A stretch of 64,000 nt of DNA. Origin: Stenomitos rutilans HA7619-LM2 (GTDB taxonomy: Bacteria; Cyanobacteriota; Cyanobacteriia; Leptolyngbyales; Leptolyngbyaceae). The notes below the pieces were generated by a model that searched no databases, was not told the DNA's origin, and saw only the letters and a list, made by a program, of their open reading frames with translations. Within the stretch, counting starts at the first letter, position 1; every line of letters starts with the position of its first letter. The position numbers and the translations under genes are program-made. The stretch is taken from positions 1 to 64,000 of the forward strand of contig JAHHIE010000011.1 of the NCBI GenBank assembly GCA_019358945.1. The letters are read 5' to 3'. Below, piece by piece: positions 1 to 10,657 of the stretch.

Positions 1-1
1 C

Positions 2-169
2 AATACGATGGAAGGCTTTTGGTCGCTCTTGCGTTCCTGGTTGCGTCCCCATCGTGGGATCTCTCAAGAAAAGCTACCGCTGTCTTTGGGCTTCTTTGAG
101 TTCGTTCACAACGCTAAAAAGCGAGGTAAAGCTTTACTCAGTGCTTTGTTGGAGAACCTACTGGCTTAA
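2..169 (+). pseudogene. C-terminal end of a DDE transposase (ISXO2/IS1595-like, family tentative), truncated by the window edge
   Basis: Open frame NTMEGFWSLLRSWLRPHRGISQEKLPLSLGFFEFVHNAKKRGKALLSALLENLLA*; N-x-x-EGFWSLL-type transposase C-terminus. Confidence 0.6.
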
Positions 170-291
170 CTCCCTGGAATCCTTATTGAGCCACACTTTT
201 TAGCCTTCATCCTTGATCATTCTTCCAACTCAAAACTCCTCCGCTGACTGCTGATAGCTGATAGCTCTTTAACTCAAAACTTGCATCCCTC

Positions 292-393
292 ATACCAATT
301 TGAATTGAAAATGCGACACATCCTTTAGGGGCAAGGCATTGCCTTGCCCCTACCCACCGATTGATCTGTAGCCGTCATTCTTCAAATCGGTAT
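292..393 (+). repeat. 102-bp MITE-like palindromic repeat, family A copy 1
   Basis: ATACCAATTTGAATTGAAAATGCGACACATCC...GGGGCAAGGCATTGCCTTGCCCC...ATTCTTCAAATCGGTAT; near-identical to 9027-9128, 12102-12203, 22720-22821. Confidence 0.9.
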
Positions 394-495
394 CACCCCT
401 CATCCTTTCCTTCTACCATTGCTAACCACTAACAACTAAACGCCCGCCCCCCTGATATAATCGCCAGTCATGCAGTGGAGTAAGCGGAGGCAAGC

Positions 496-1761
496 ATGGC
501 AGAGTGGCAGGAAATTTCTGGAGGCATCACAGCGCCCAAAGGCTATCGCGCGGTAGGTATGACAGCAGGATTGAAACCATCCGGTTTGCCTGATCTGGCA
601 CTCATTCTTTCGGATGTAGAGGCGATCGCGGCTGGAGTCTTTACGACCAGTCAAGTGCGGGCTGCCTGCGTCGATTACTGTCGGGAACGCCTTGAGACGA
701 AAGCCAGTGCCCGTGCAATCCTCTGCAATGCGGGTCAGGCAAACGCTGCCACGGGTGCGCTTGGGCTACAGGATGCTCTGGAAAGCGCTAGCGCTTTGAG
801 TGAAGCGCTCGGTGTGCCAGCCGAATTAATTTTGCTTGCGTCCACAGGCGTGATTGGTCAGCGTATTAAGCTAGATGCCTTAAAAGCCGCTTTGCCTCAA
901 CTTGTGGCTAGCGTTTCAGAAGAGGGTGGGGCAAGTGCAGCGAAGGCCATTATGACCACCGATCTGGTGCCGAAGACGATCGCCCTTGAAACCACACTGG
1001 ACGTTCGCGGCGCATCTCAAACTGAGGCTCGTCCCGTTCGCATTGGTGGCATTGCCAAAGGATCGGGAATGATTCATCCCAACATGGCGACGATGCTTGC
1101 CTTTGTGACCTGTGACGCGGCGGTATCGCCTCACCTCTGGCAGCAAATGCTCAGTCGCGCTGCTGATCGCAGCTTTAACCAGATCACAGTTGATGGTGAT
1201 ACCAGCACAAATGATTCGCTGATCGCGTTGGCGAATGGACAGTCTCGCACCCCTGCCGTTACCGAAGCAGGCCCCGAAGCCGACAAGCTAGAGGCGATGC
1301 TGATAGAGGTGTGTATTCACCTGGCGAAAGCGATCGCGCGGGATGGGGAAGGCGCAACCTGTTTGATCGAAGTGCAGGTCTCCGGCACCAACGATGATGC
1401 AGAAGCGCGTCTCATCGCCCGAACGATCGCGGGATCATCACTCGTCAAATCTGCTATCTTTGGGCGTGACCCTAACTGGGGCAGAATTGCTGGTGCGGCT
1501 GGGCGTGCAGGTGTCATATTCAACCAGGACGATCTGCAAATCAAGCTGGGCGACTTTCTAATGATGCAAAATGGACAACCGCAACCCTTCGATCGCGCGG
1601 CTGCCAGCAACTACCTGCGACAAGCAGCCCTCGGTGAATACTTAAAAGACGATACGGTTGCGATCGCCGTTCGTGTAGGCAACGGTTCTGGCTCTGGCTC
1701 TGCTTGGGGCTGCGACCTGAGCTACGATTACGTCAAAATCAACGCCGAATACACCACATAG
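496..1761 (+). CDS. argJ: Bifunctional glutamate N-acetyltransferase / N-acetylglutamate synthase ArgJ
   Basis: 421 aa; [16 protein letters not shown] autoprocessing region and [10 protein letters not shown] motif. Confidence 0.95.
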   Translation: MAEWQEISGGITAPKGYRAVGMTAGLKPSGLPDLALILSDVEAIAAGVFTTSQVRAACVDYCRERLETKASARAILCNAGQANAATGALGLQDALESASALSEALGVPAELILLASTGVIGQRIKLDALKAALPQLVASVSEEGGASAAKAIMTTDLVPKTIALETTLDVRGASQTEARPVRIGGIAKGSGMIHPNMATMLAFVTCDAAVSPHLWQQMLSRAADRSFNQITVDGDTSTNDSLIALANGQSRTPAVTEAGPEADKLEAMLIEVCIHLAKAIARDGEGATCLIEVQVSGTNDDAEARLIARTIAGSSLVKSAIFGRDPNWGRIAGAAGRAGVIFNQDDLQIKLGDFLMMQNGQPQPFDRAAASNYLRQAALGEYLKDDTVAIAVRVGNGSGSGSAWGCDLSYDYVKINAEYTT

Positions 1762-1779
1762 GGACACAACCAGGTAACG

Positions 1780-2451
1780 ATGCGACTCCTTCAATTCAGC
1801 ACGTCTCATTACTGCCGTAAAGCACGGTTAGCCCTAGGCTACAAACAAATCCCCTATACGGTCGAAAACCTGACACCCGGAGCGCACGTACTGAAGCTAA
1901 AGCCATTGACTGGCTTAAAAACCGTGCCTGTCCTGCTGCCAGATATGGATGGTGAACCCACCGCGATCGCCGACTCCACTCAAATCCTGCGCTTTCTAGA
2001 ACGTCACCAGCCCAATCCCACCTTTTTTCTCGCTGATCCCCATCAGCAGACCGAGGCGGCACTGCTAGAAGATTGGCTGGATGAAAGCATTGGCACCGCC
2101 ACACGCTTTGTCTACTACGATTTTCGTCGGGGCGAAGGAAAACAGATTGATCCATCGCTCTCTAGCCAACTCGTGATTCAGGTTGTACGCTGGCAATACG
2201 ACATGAATCCCGCCGCTGTGGAGCTTGCTCGTCAGCGACTAGCGATCGCTTTTGATGCCCTGGTCGATCGTTGGAAAGACAGTCCTCACCTGGTTGGAAA
2301 CCAATTGAGCGTAGCCGATATCGCAGCAGCGGCTCTACTCAGTCCTCTAGCGCTGATCCCACACTATCGTCAGCAGCAGGCATGGCTATTTGAACGCATT
2401 CGTGACATTCATCAGCTTTGTAATGAGACACTACCACCGGGATTGATGTGA
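1780..2451 (+). CDS. Glutathione S-transferase family protein
   Basis: N-terminal thioredoxin-like fold (LLQFSTSHYCRKARLAL...KTVPVL) and C-terminal helical GST domain (LVGNQLSVADIAAAALL). Confidence 0.85.
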   Translation: MRLLQFSTSHYCRKARLALGYKQIPYTVENLTPGAHVLKLKPLTGLKTVPVLLPDMDGEPTAIADSTQILRFLERHQPNPTFFLADPHQQTEAALLEDWLDESIGTATRFVYYDFRRGEGKQIDPSLSSQLVIQVVRWQYDMNPAAVELARQRLAIAFDALVDRWKDSPHLVGNQLSVADIAAAALLSPLALIPHYRQQQAWLFERIRDIHQLCNETLPPGLM

Positions 2452-2475
2452 AGGATGAGGGATGAAGGCTAAAGA

Positions 2476-2895
2476 ATGAGGGATGAAAGGATGAGAACGC
2501 AGGTAGATCAAACGACAGACAGGCCGTTGGCAGAAAACACTTTATCCTTTAGCCTTTATCCTTTAGCCTTTCCCCTTCCCCTGGTTCAAAACAACAGTCT
2601 CAAAGCCTTCTTGCTTCTGGTGGGACTGCTTCTGATTGCGATCGAACCCGCACTGGCGCTGCCGAGACCAGACGACACACCTGAAGAAGTGCTGCGAGCA
2701 GAAATTATTACAGGTGCCCGATCGCCGATCGATGGTAAACCCGTTTCAGCCAGCGAGTACGCTCGACTCCAGGCAGAGCTTCAAGAGCCTGGGCCATCTC
2801 GCCCGGTGGTTGGACGATCGCTTGAAAAAAATCTCAACTTGCTGCGTCTCCGCAAATTTATCAAAACCTTTTTTCCTTTCTTGCCAGTACCTTAG
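2476..2895 (+). CDS. Hypothetical exported protein (start codon uncertain)
   Basis: Hydrophobic segment AFLLLVGLLLIAIEPALAL followed by PRPDDTPEEVLRAEIITGARSPIDGKPVSASEYARLQAEL; N-terminal part is translated from heptad-repeat DNA. Confidence 0.55.
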   Translation: MRDERMRTQVDQTTDRPLAENTLSFSLYPLAFPLPLVQNNSLKAFLLLVGLLLIAIEPALALPRPDDTPEEVLRAEIITGARSPIDGKPVSASEYARLQAELQEPGPSRPVVGRSLEKNLNLLRLRKFIKTFFPFLPVP

Positions 2896-3209
2896 GTTGG
2901 TTGGTTAGAGGGCAGAAGGCAGGGGGCAGAGGGCAAGAGAGTTGTTGGTTTTTAGTTTTTAGCAGGAGTCAAGAGCGGCTCATGTACTAACAACAACCAA
3001 CGAATAACCAACAACTGGTTCAACTCAAAGCTTCCAGGCTGATAGCTGATAGCTGACCGCCAATCCTGCTCAAAAGTCTGACGAATGAGAGAGGTATTCA
3101 AAGAGTAGTTTCAACATAACCGTAGTAGAGGCATTTCGAGGCTTCGACGCAGGTTGTTCTGCATTCATCCTCTCTCTACTACAGACCCTCTGGGCAGCAA
3201 AGAAGCGCT

Positions 3210-3608
3210 ATGTACGACGACCACGGATTTCAGCCAGGCCGAGAGGAACCCAACCCGTCTGGTCTTGCTTCATCATCGCTAGCGGTCGGTGAACCGCTTC
3301 TACTAGCCAAACCTGCCCAACCCGCCGTGCAGTTAAGCAATACCACGCTTATTTTGGTGCCGTTGAGTCTGCTGGCACTCTGGGCGATCGCGGTGCTCTG
3401 GTTCAGTCAGCACACAAAACGGCACATCACGGTACGACAAAAAGAAGATGGCCGCAAGCTGTTCAAACGCGTGCCTTGCCGTCAATGCCGCTTCTTTAAA
3501 GATAATCCATATCTGAAATGCGCAATTCGCCCAAGCGATGCGCTCACAGCCCAAGCGATCGATTGCGCAGATTATGCATCCCACGCCGATCGTCAGCGCC
3601 GACAGTAA
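3210..3608 (+). CDS. Hypothetical protein with one TM segment and Cys-rich CRQCRFFKDNPYLKC motif
   Basis: 132 aa ORF with TM helix (TLILVPLSLLALWAIAVLWF). Confidence 0.65.
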   Translation: MYDDHGFQPGREEPNPSGLASSSLAVGEPLLLAKPAQPAVQLSNTTLILVPLSLLALWAIAVLWFSQHTKRHITVRQKEDGRKLFKRVPCRQCRFFKDNPYLKCAIRPSDALTAQAIDCADYASHADRQRRQ

Positions 3609-3983
3609 AAGCGTTTGGCAAGGCTGAAAGCCTTGTATACAGAGACTTTGCCTTGACGTTCAAGCATAGAATCCGCTCGCTCAATTGAATTAAGTTTTGC
3701 TAAGAAAAAGCGAAGTAGAGGCTCGTCCAAAGCGGTATAAATGTAACGAAAACTTGAAATATATTTATCAAATTGTGTCGGATATATCCTAGAACGCTTA
3801 TCTGGTCTGGTTTTCTGATACAAACATGATTGTGCAACTGTCTTAACAGTTTGCGCTCAGTTGCCAGCAAACGATTTTGCTCCCGTGCCAGTTTCCCGAA
3901 AGGTGCGCGGTTGAGCGATTTAGGACGTTTGCTGCTAATTGACTGCGACCCCTCGCGCATTAACAGATAAGGAGCTTAACTGC

Positions 3984-6900
3984 ATGTTCACACACGTCAA
4001 GCCCACCATCAGACACGTTGCACCCGATGATCTGCGGGGACGCGCTCTGTTGCGAGTGGTCTATGTCGTGCTGGAGCCTCAGTATCAAAGTTCGCTTTCG
4101 GCAGCGGTTCGCGCCATCAACCAGAACCACCCCGATCTGGCTGTCGAAATTAGCGGTTACTTGATTGAGGAACTCCGCGATTCGGACAATTACGAGGCGT
4201 TTAAGCGCGACGTGGCGCAGGCAAATATTTTTATCGCGTCGCTCATTTTTCTCGAAGATTTGGCAGATAAAGTCGTTGCTGCTGTAGAACCCCATCGCGA
4301 TCGCCTCAATGTCGCTGTAGTCTTTCCCTCCATGCCCCAGGTGATGCGCCTGAACAAAATGGGCAGTTTCTCAATGGCGCAGTTGGGTCAGTCCAAGAGC
4401 GCGATCGCCCAGTTCATGAAGAAGCGCAAAGAGAAATCTGGCTCCGGCTTTCAGGACGGCATGTTGAAGCTGCTGAATACGCTGCCCAAAGTGCTGAAGT
4501 ACCTACCGATGGACAAAGCGCAGGATGCTCGCAACTTCATGCTCAGCTTTCAGTACTGGTTGGGTGGTTCGCAGGAAAATCTGGAGAATTTCTTGCTGAT
4601 GCTCGCCGATCGCTACGTGTACAAAGATCTGGATACAGACAGCGGTGCCTTACAGTATCGCGATCCCGTCACCTATCCCGACATGGGCATCTGGCATCCC
4701 CTCGCGCCCACCATGTTTGAGGATGTGAAGGAGTATCTCAACTGGTTTAACTCGCGTACCGATATTGCGGACGACCTGAAAGATCCGCTGGCTCCCTGTG
4801 TGGGATTGGTGCTGCAACGAACGCATTTAGTAACCGGGGATGACGCTCACTATGTGTCGATGGTGCAAGAGCTAGAAAGCATGGGCGCACGGGTGATTGC
4901 GGTCTTCGCAGGTGGATTAGACTTCTCCAAACCTGTGGACGCATTCTTTTACGATCCGTTGTCCAAAGGGCAATCTGCCATTGTGGATGTCGTCATCTCT
5001 CTGACGGGTTTTGCCCTGGTCGGTGGTCCCGCCAAGCAAGATCATCCAAAGGCGATCGACTCCCTCAAGCGGCTCAACCGTCCCTACATGGTGGCGCTGC
5101 CCCTGGTATTCCAAACCACAGAGGAATGGGAGGACAGCGATCTGGGTCTGCATCCCATCCAAGTGGCGCTGCAAATTGCGTTACCCGAACTCGATGGCGC
5201 GATCGAACCCATCATTCTCTCTGGTCGGGATGGAACGACGGGTAAAGCGATCGCCCTGCAAGACCGGGTGGAAGCGATTGCCCAACGTGCGATGAAGTGG
5301 GCAAACCTCCGCCGCAAACCCAAACTGAATAAGAAAGTTGCCATTACCGTTTTCAGCTTCCCACCGGACAAAGGCAATGTGGGTACGGCCGCCTATCTGG
5401 ACGTGTTCGGCTCCATCTATAAAGTGATGGAAGCCTTGCAGCACAACGGTTACGATGTGCAGGAGTTGCCTGAAACGGCTGAAGCTTTGATGCTGGAAGT
5501 GCTGCACGATGCCCGCGCCCAGTACAACAGCCCGGAATTGAACGTGGCGTATCGCATGTCGGTGCCAGAATATGAGGCATTGACTCCCTATGCCGATCGC
5601 CTCCACGAATCCTGGGGCCCACCGCCCGGACACCTCAACACCGATGGGCAAAATCTGCTCATCTTCGGTAAGGAGTTTGGTAACGTTTTCATTGGTGTGC
5701 AGCCCACTTTTGGTTACGAAGGTGACCCTATGCGGCTGCTGTTCTCCCGCTCTGCCAGTCCCCACCACGGCTTTGCCGCCTACTACACGTATCTGGAGCA
5801 AATCTGGAAAGCGGATGCAGTGCTGCACTTCGGGACACATGGATCGCTGGAATTCATGCCCGGAAAGCAAATTGGGATGTCCGATGCCTGCTTCCCCGAT
5901 AGCCTGATTGGTACCATTCCCAACCTCTACTACTACGCAGCGAACAATCCATCTGAAGCCACGATCGCCAAACGTCGCTCCTACGCCGAAACCATCAGCT
6001 ACCTCACCCCACCCGCTGAAAATGCTGGCCTGTACAAGGGCTTGAAGGAACTGGGCGAACTGGTTGCGTCCTATCAAACCCTAAAAGATACCGGACGCGG
6101 TGCCCAGATTGTCGATTCCATCATGGACAAAGCGCGAATCTGTAATCTGGACAAGGATATCGAGTTCCCTGAAAGCGCGAAGGAACTGGACGCAGAAACC
6201 CGCGACACGATCGTCGGCAAGGTTTACATCAAGCTGATGGAAATCGAGTCACGCCTGCTGCCTTGTGGCTTGCACGTCATTGGCAAGCCCCCCACAGCCG
6301 AAGAAGCGATCGCTACGCTGGTCAATATCGCTAGCCTCGATCGTCCCGAAGACGATATCCTCAGCCTGCCGTCCATCATTGCCAACAGCTTTGGTCGCAC
6401 GATGGAGGAGATTTATCAGGGGAGCGATCGCGGTGTGCTGGAAGATGTGCAGTTGCTTCAGGAAATCACCCTGGCAACGCGATCGTCCGTGTCTGCTCTC
6501 GTGCAGGCACAGGTGGATGCCGATGGGCGCGTTTCCAGAGTGTCCAGGCTCAACTTCTTCAACATGGGTAAAAAAGAACCCTGGGTGGAAGCCTTGCACA
6601 CAGCGGGTTACACCAAAGTCGAGGTGGATCACATCAAGCCCCTGTTTGACTATTTGGAATTCTGCCTCAAGCAAATTGTGGCGGATAACGAACTCGGTGC
6701 GTTGCTGACCGCGCTGGAAGGCGAATACGTCATGCCTGGTCCCGGTGGCGATCCCATCCGCAATCCCGATGTGTTGCCCACTGGGAAGAATATTCACGCC
6801 CTCGATCCGCAAGCCATTCCCACCTCTGCCGCGGTGAAATCTGCCAAAGTGGTGGTCGATCGCCTCATCGCTCGTCAATGTGCTGATAATGGTGGGCAGT

Positions 6901-7970
6901 ACCCAGAGACGATCGCGGTTGTCCTCTGGGGCACCGACAACATCAAGACCTACGGCGAATCGCTGGCGCAAATCTACTGGATGTTGGGGGTTGCACCCCT
7001 GCCCGACTCGCTGGGACGCATGAACAAGCTAGAACTGATTCCGCTAGAAGAACTCGGCCATCCCCGTATCGATGTCGTGGTGAACTGTTCCGGTGTCTTC
7101 CGCGACCTGTTCATCAACCAGATGGCACTGCTCGATCGTGCCGTGAAAATGGCAGCAGAGGCAGACGAACCCCTGGAAATGAACTTCGTCCGCAAGCACG
7201 CCCTCAAGCAGTCCGAAGAGATGGGTATCAACATCCGGCAAGCTGCCACCCGCGTCTTCTCCAACGCCTCTGGTTCCTACTCGTCCAACATCAATCTGGC
7301 GGTGGAAAATAGCACCTGGGAAAGCGAAGCCGAACTGCAAGACATGTACCTGGCGCGGAAATCCTTCGCCTTCTCGTCAGACAATCCTGGCACAATGGAT
7401 CAGAATCGCCAGATTTTCGAGTCTGCCCTCAAAACCGCCGATGTCACCTTCCAAAACTTGGACTCATCGGAAATCTCACTCACAGATGTCTCCCACTACT
7501 ACGACTCCGACCCCACTAAAGTCGTGTCGCGCCTGCGGAATGACGGCAAAGCCCCCACGTCCTTCATCGCCGATACCACCACTGCCAACGCCCAGGTACG
7601 TACTCTCTCCGAAACCGTCCGTCTGGATGCCCGTACCAAATTGCTCAACCCCAAATGGTACGAAGGGATGCTCAGTCACGGCTACGAAGGCGTGCGGGAA
7701 CTCTCGAAGCGGTTGAACAACACGATGGGTTGGTCAGCCACCGCAGGCGCAGTGGATAACTGGGTCTACGAAGATGCCAACGACACCTTCTTCAAAGATG
7801 AAGACATGTCCAAACGCTTACTCGACCTCAACCCCAGCTCGTTCCGCAAGATGGTCACGACCCTGCTAGAGGCAAACGGTCGCGGCTACTGGGAAACCTC
7901 TGAGGAGAACCTCGATCGCCTCCGCCAACTCTATCAAGAAGTCGAAGACCGCATCGAAGGAATTGAGTAA
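3984..7970 (+). CDS. chlH: Magnesium chelatase subunit H
   Basis: CobN/Mg-chelatase family protein of about 1328 aa; start set to [17 protein letters not shown] (ATG 3984) preceded by [31 protein letters not shown] motif. Confidence 0.94.
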   Translation: MFTHVKPTIRHVAPDDLRGRALLRVVYVVLEPQYQSSLSAAVRAINQNHPDLAVEISGYLIEELRDSDNYEAFKRDVAQANIFIASLIFLEDLADKVVAAVEPHRDRLNVAVVFPSMPQVMRLNKMGSFSMAQLGQSKSAIAQFMKKRKEKSGSGFQDGMLKLLNTLPKVLKYLPMDKAQDARNFMLSFQYWLGGSQENLENFLLMLADRYVYKDLDTDSGALQYRDPVTYPDMGIWHPLAPTMFEDVKEYLNWFNSRTDIADDLKDPLAPCVGLVLQRTHLVTGDDAHYVSMVQELESMGARVIAVFAGGLDFSKPVDAFFYDPLSKGQSAIVDVVISLTGFALVGGPAKQDHPKAIDSLKRLNRPYMVALPLVFQTTEEWEDSDLGLHPIQVALQIALPELDGAIEPIILSGRDGTTGKAIALQDRVEAIAQRAMKWANLRRKPKLNKKVAITVFSFPPDKGNVGTAAYLDVFGSIYKVMEALQHNGYDVQELPETAEALMLEVLHDARAQYNSPELNVAYRMSVPEYEALTPYADRLHESWGPPPGHLNTDGQNLLIFGKEFGNVFIGVQPTFGYEGDPMRLLFSRSASPHHGFAAYYTYLEQIWKADAVLHFGTHGSLEFMPGKQIGMSDACFPDSLIGTIPNLYYYAANNPSEATIAKRRSYAETISYLTPPAENAGLYKGLKELGELVASYQTLKDTGRGAQIVDSIMDKARICNLDKDIEFPESAKELDAETRDTIVGKVYIKLMEIESRLLPCGLHVIGKPPTAEEAIATLVNIASLDRPEDDILSLPSIIANSFGRTMEEIYQGSDRGVLEDVQLLQEITLATRSSVSALVQAQVDADGRVSRVSRLNFFNMGKKEPWVEALHTAGYTKVEVDHIKPLFDYLEFCLKQIVADNELGALLTALEGEYVMPGPGGDPIRNPDVLPTGKNIHALDPQAIPTSAAVKSAKVVVDRLIARQCADNGGQYPETIAVVLWGTDNIKTYGESLAQIYWMLGVAPLPDSLGRMNKLELIPLEELGHPRIDVVVNCSGVFRDLFINQMALLDRAVKMAAEADEPLEMNFVRKHALKQSEEMGINIRQAATRVFSNASGSYSSNINLAVENSTWESEAELQDMYLARKSFAFSSDNPGTMDQNRQIFESALKTADVTFQNLDSSEISLTDVSHYYDSDPTKVVSRLRNDGKAPTSFIADTTTANAQVRTLSETVRLDARTKLLNPKWYEGMLSHGYEGVRELSKRLNNTMGWSATAGAVDNWVYEDANDTFFKDEDMSKRLLDLNPSSFRKMVTTLLEANGRGYWETSEENLDRLRQLYQEVEDRIEGIE

Positions 7971-7992
7971 CGCCAGAATTAAAGGAGTCTTG

Positions 7993-8018
7993 AGGGTGGG
8001 CAATGTCCGCCCTTTTTT
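7993..8018 (+). terminator. Rho-independent terminator of chlH
   Basis: AGGGTGGGC-AAT-GTCCGCCCT stem followed by TTTTTT just after the chlH stop. Confidence 0.85.
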
Positions 8019-8047
8019 CATTCAGCCTCAAGTGATATCCTGAACAG

Positions 8048-8371
8048 ATGGCTGAAATCTATGTAGCGATTTGGAACCAGAATGAAGTGGCAATGTCCTC
8101 AGTCGATGGCGAACTGATCGTTGTTCTCGTCACAAAGGATGGGCGTTTTCAAGCGCAACAATCTGTGACGGTTCGCCAAGCAACCGCTTTCTTCCGAAAT
8201 TTAGAGGCTGGGGACTACACGATTATTGCGAGGCATCCCAGCCTAATGCCAATCGAAGCTCGCTACGACGTGGGTTTAGGTGCTGAAGCTGCTTTTGGCA
8301 TTCGGTTTGTTTATAATGAAGCCCAACGCCGCTTGCTGAGAATTGATACGCAAATGAGGTTTTTCTCATGA
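8048..8371 (+). CDS. Hypothetical protein
   Basis: 107 aa ORF (MAEIYVAIWNQNEVAMSSVDGELIVVLVTKDG...); 4-bp overlap with the next ORF. Confidence 0.6.
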   Translation: MAEIYVAIWNQNEVAMSSVDGELIVVLVTKDGRFQAQQSVTVRQATAFFRNLEAGDYTIIARHPSLMPIEARYDVGLGAEAAFGIRFVYNEAQRRLLRIDTQMRFFS

Positions 8372-8595
8372 ACACTAGCGCCAACTCAGACGATTACATT
8401 CTGCCAGCAGACTCGATCAGAGCCTATCAACTTGCCGTTTATTTTGAGAGCGAGTGGCTCTGGAAGGAAAAAGACCCCATCTGTCGAGCCAATGCATCAA
8501 GACGCTTGGCAGAACTGACGGCAAAACTGGCTGAACTGGAAGAAGCGGAAGCCAAGCAGTTTTCAGAGCAGAATTTGCCGAACGAAGCCGCTTGA
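8368..8595 (+). CDS. Hypothetical protein
   Basis: 75 aa ORF overlapping the preceding ORF by 4 bp (ATGA). Confidence 0.55.
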   Translation: MNTSANSDDYILPADSIRAYQLAVYFESEWLWKEKDPICRANASRRLAELTAKLAELEEAEAKQFSEQNLPNEAA

Positions 8596-8753
8596 TCAGC
8601 GATCGCTTTACGATCCGCACTCCTTCATCCTTCTTGCAAGCGCGACTCCTGTGGAAAGCTTCCCTAACGCTGCCGTTTTGAACGAGACCCTTCTTGGTTT
8701 GAATCGGAGTGATCGTGGTCTGAGCCGAAACGATCGCAGTATGAAGAGGGGTA

Positions 8754-9014
8754 ATGATGGAAGCAGAGTACGATTTCAGTCAAGGAAAGCGCGGTGCAGT
8801 TGAACCGATCGCGGCTGGAAAAACTCGCATCACCATTCGGTTAGATGATGATGTGTCGGCATGGTTTCGGGAACAGGTTCATGCAGCAGGCGGCGGCAAT
8901 TATCAAAGCTTGATTAACGAAGCCCTGCATCAACACATTGAGCAAAAACATGAGCCTTTAGAAGCAACCTTGAGACGAGTGTTGCGCGAGGAACTTGAAC
9001 GGGTAGGCAAGTAG
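8754..9014 (+). CDS. BrnA-type antitoxin (type II TA), apparently without an adjacent toxin
   Basis: YDFSQGKRGAVEP...KTRITIRLDDDVSAWFREQVHAAGGGNYQSLINEALHQHI is BrnA-antitoxin-like. Confidence 0.8.
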   Translation: MMEAEYDFSQGKRGAVEPIAAGKTRITIRLDDDVSAWFREQVHAAGGGNYQSLINEALHQHIEQKHEPLEATLRRVLREELERVGK

Positions 9015-9026
9015 TAAACACAGGTG

Positions 9027-9128
9027 ATACCGATTTAAAGAATGACGGCTACAGATCAATCGGTGGGTAGGGGCAAGGCAATGCCTTGCCCCTACAGGAT
9101 GTGTCGCATTTTCAATTCAAATTGGTAT
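9027..9128 (-). repeat. 102-bp MITE-like palindromic repeat, family A copy 2 (inverted)
   Basis: Reverse complement of family A; begins 12 bp after the stop of the 8754-9014 CDS. Confidence 0.9.
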
Positions 9129-9299
9129 GAGATTCACAAGCTAACAAAGTGCGATCGTCCATCTCGTCACTTGAATCGGTAGTAGAAAATCCAATATCAA
9201 AACTATGTCATGCGATCGAAACCAGTAGTTCTGCCTTTCTATAAGATTGCAGACTCACTTTTTCTTTACAGAGTAAGCTCGGAGTTGATGGAAGGTGCC

Positions 9300-9908
9300 C
9301 TAGCCATTCCATGAGCCATCGGGTGGTTCCCAATACTTGACGTAGCGAGCTGCGATCGGTTGAATGGCAATATCAACATTGAGTTTATTGGAACCACTTG
9401 TACCAGAGTAGGGATGAACAATTTGAGATGCTAATTGCCAATTTTTATTATTGGTTGAGACCTCTACGCGAAAGGTTAGTGAATTCTTAAAGGCACCGTC
9501 CCAGTCAATGTTGTAGCCAACCTTATTAAGTACACAAACCGCGCCTAAATCCACTACTTGAACAGTCCCGTTGCCATTGTTGGTTTCGTTTCCCCAACGC
9601 CTTGGCTGAGGATAGTTTGTTGTTGTTCTGTAGTCCACTGAATCGTTAGCATTACCCCAAGCGGGATAGGTAATCCCTCCGGCTCTAGCAATGACTCGTT
9701 TACTGGCTGCAACATTAACAACCGCCACAGTCTTTCGCTTCGCAGTTGTATTTTTGCCAATGCTGCTTTCTGGCGTTGCTTTCACTGCTGACGGTGGAGA
9801 CCCAATAGTATTTGATACTTGAGTAGGTTGAGCGTAACCAACCAGTATCAGACCACTAAGGGAGATCCAAGCAGCCAAAGAACGGGCTTGTCTAATCATT
9901 TTTCTCAT
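9300..9908 (-). CDS. Secreted discoidin (F5/8 type C)-like domain protein
   Basis: Signal peptide plus ASKRVIARAGGITYPAWGNANDSVDY...VQVVDLGAVCVLNKVGYNIDWDGAFKNSLTFRVEVSTNNKNWQLASQ. Confidence 0.65.
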   Translation of the reverse strand: MRKMIRQARSLAAWISLSGLILVGYAQPTQVSNTIGSPPSAVKATPESSIGKNTTAKRKTVAVVNVAASKRVIARAGGITYPAWGNANDSVDYRTTTNYPQPRRWGNETNNGNGTVQVVDLGAVCVLNKVGYNIDWDGAFKNSLTFRVEVSTNNKNWQLASQIVHPYSGTSGSNKLNVDIAIQPIAARYVKYWEPPDGSWNG

Positions 9909-10161
9909 TCAATAGCAATACTCAACCTAGGTTGCACTGCAAGGAGAAAATTCTATCATCTTGACTAAGAGAAATTAGCTATAGCGATCCTATTTGGATT
10001 GTGAGAAAGGATTCCACTGGAATCCTTTCTCACCAAGCCTCTCAATCTCACAAATGATTTAGGACTGCTATAGATCGGTGATCGGTTTAGTTTTCCTAAG
10101 CAAGCCAGGCAGCAAAAAAGACGAGGAACGGTTAAGATTCAGTGGAGCAATTCGTTAAAGA

Positions 10162-10548
10162 ATGCCCTTTGTCGTAACACAGACCACTCCAATGAGTATT
10201 GAATCGATCGACCATTTGTATGTTGAAACCCCTGCTTTTGAAGCAGCCTGTACTTTTTGGAAAGGGCTAGGCTTTAAGCTTGTTGATCAGTGGGAAGAGG
10301 AGACCCATCGTGCTTGTCGTTTAGAAGCTGGTAATACCTACATTGTTTTGGCGGAAGCTGCAAAGCCTTCATTGACTGTTCATTTTCGCGTCACTAATCT
10401 TGAGAGCGATGCTCAACAGATCGGAAAAAATGAATCAATCGTGGTTCAAACTCCACTAGAAGCAACTCATTGGGGCAGCCATTGGATGTGCGTTCAAGAT
10501 CCAGATCAACATCTATTTGCTTTAGAAGAATCAAATAACGATTCATAG
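10162..10548 (+). CDS. VOC (glyoxalase/bleomycin resistance) family protein
   Basis: SIDHLYVETPAFEAACTFWKGLGFKLV...HWGSHWMCVQDPDQHLFALEE; likely start MSIESIDHLY (10192). Confidence 0.8.
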   Translation: MPFVVTQTTPMSIESIDHLYVETPAFEAACTFWKGLGFKLVDQWEEETHRACRLEAGNTYIVLAEAAKPSLTVHFRVTNLESDAQQIGKNESIVVQTPLEATHWGSHWMCVQDPDQHLFALEESNNDS

Positions 10549-10657
10549 AGTCGTTATCTCAAGCTAACAGTGCCTATCTACATGTCTAATACAGGGTTGT
10601 TTGTAATCGCTGTTGGTAGAGAGCAATTGCCCCTCCACTTTAGTGTTCTCCTTCGCT

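Noticed and set aside
5181-6077. 298-aa minus-strand ORF inside chlH
   Set aside because: Fully antisense to a strongly conserved gene; composition typical of codon-bias shadow ORFs and no recognisable domain.
6249-6971. 240-aa minus-strand ORF inside chlH
   Set aside because: Shadow ORF antisense to conserved chlH coding sequence.
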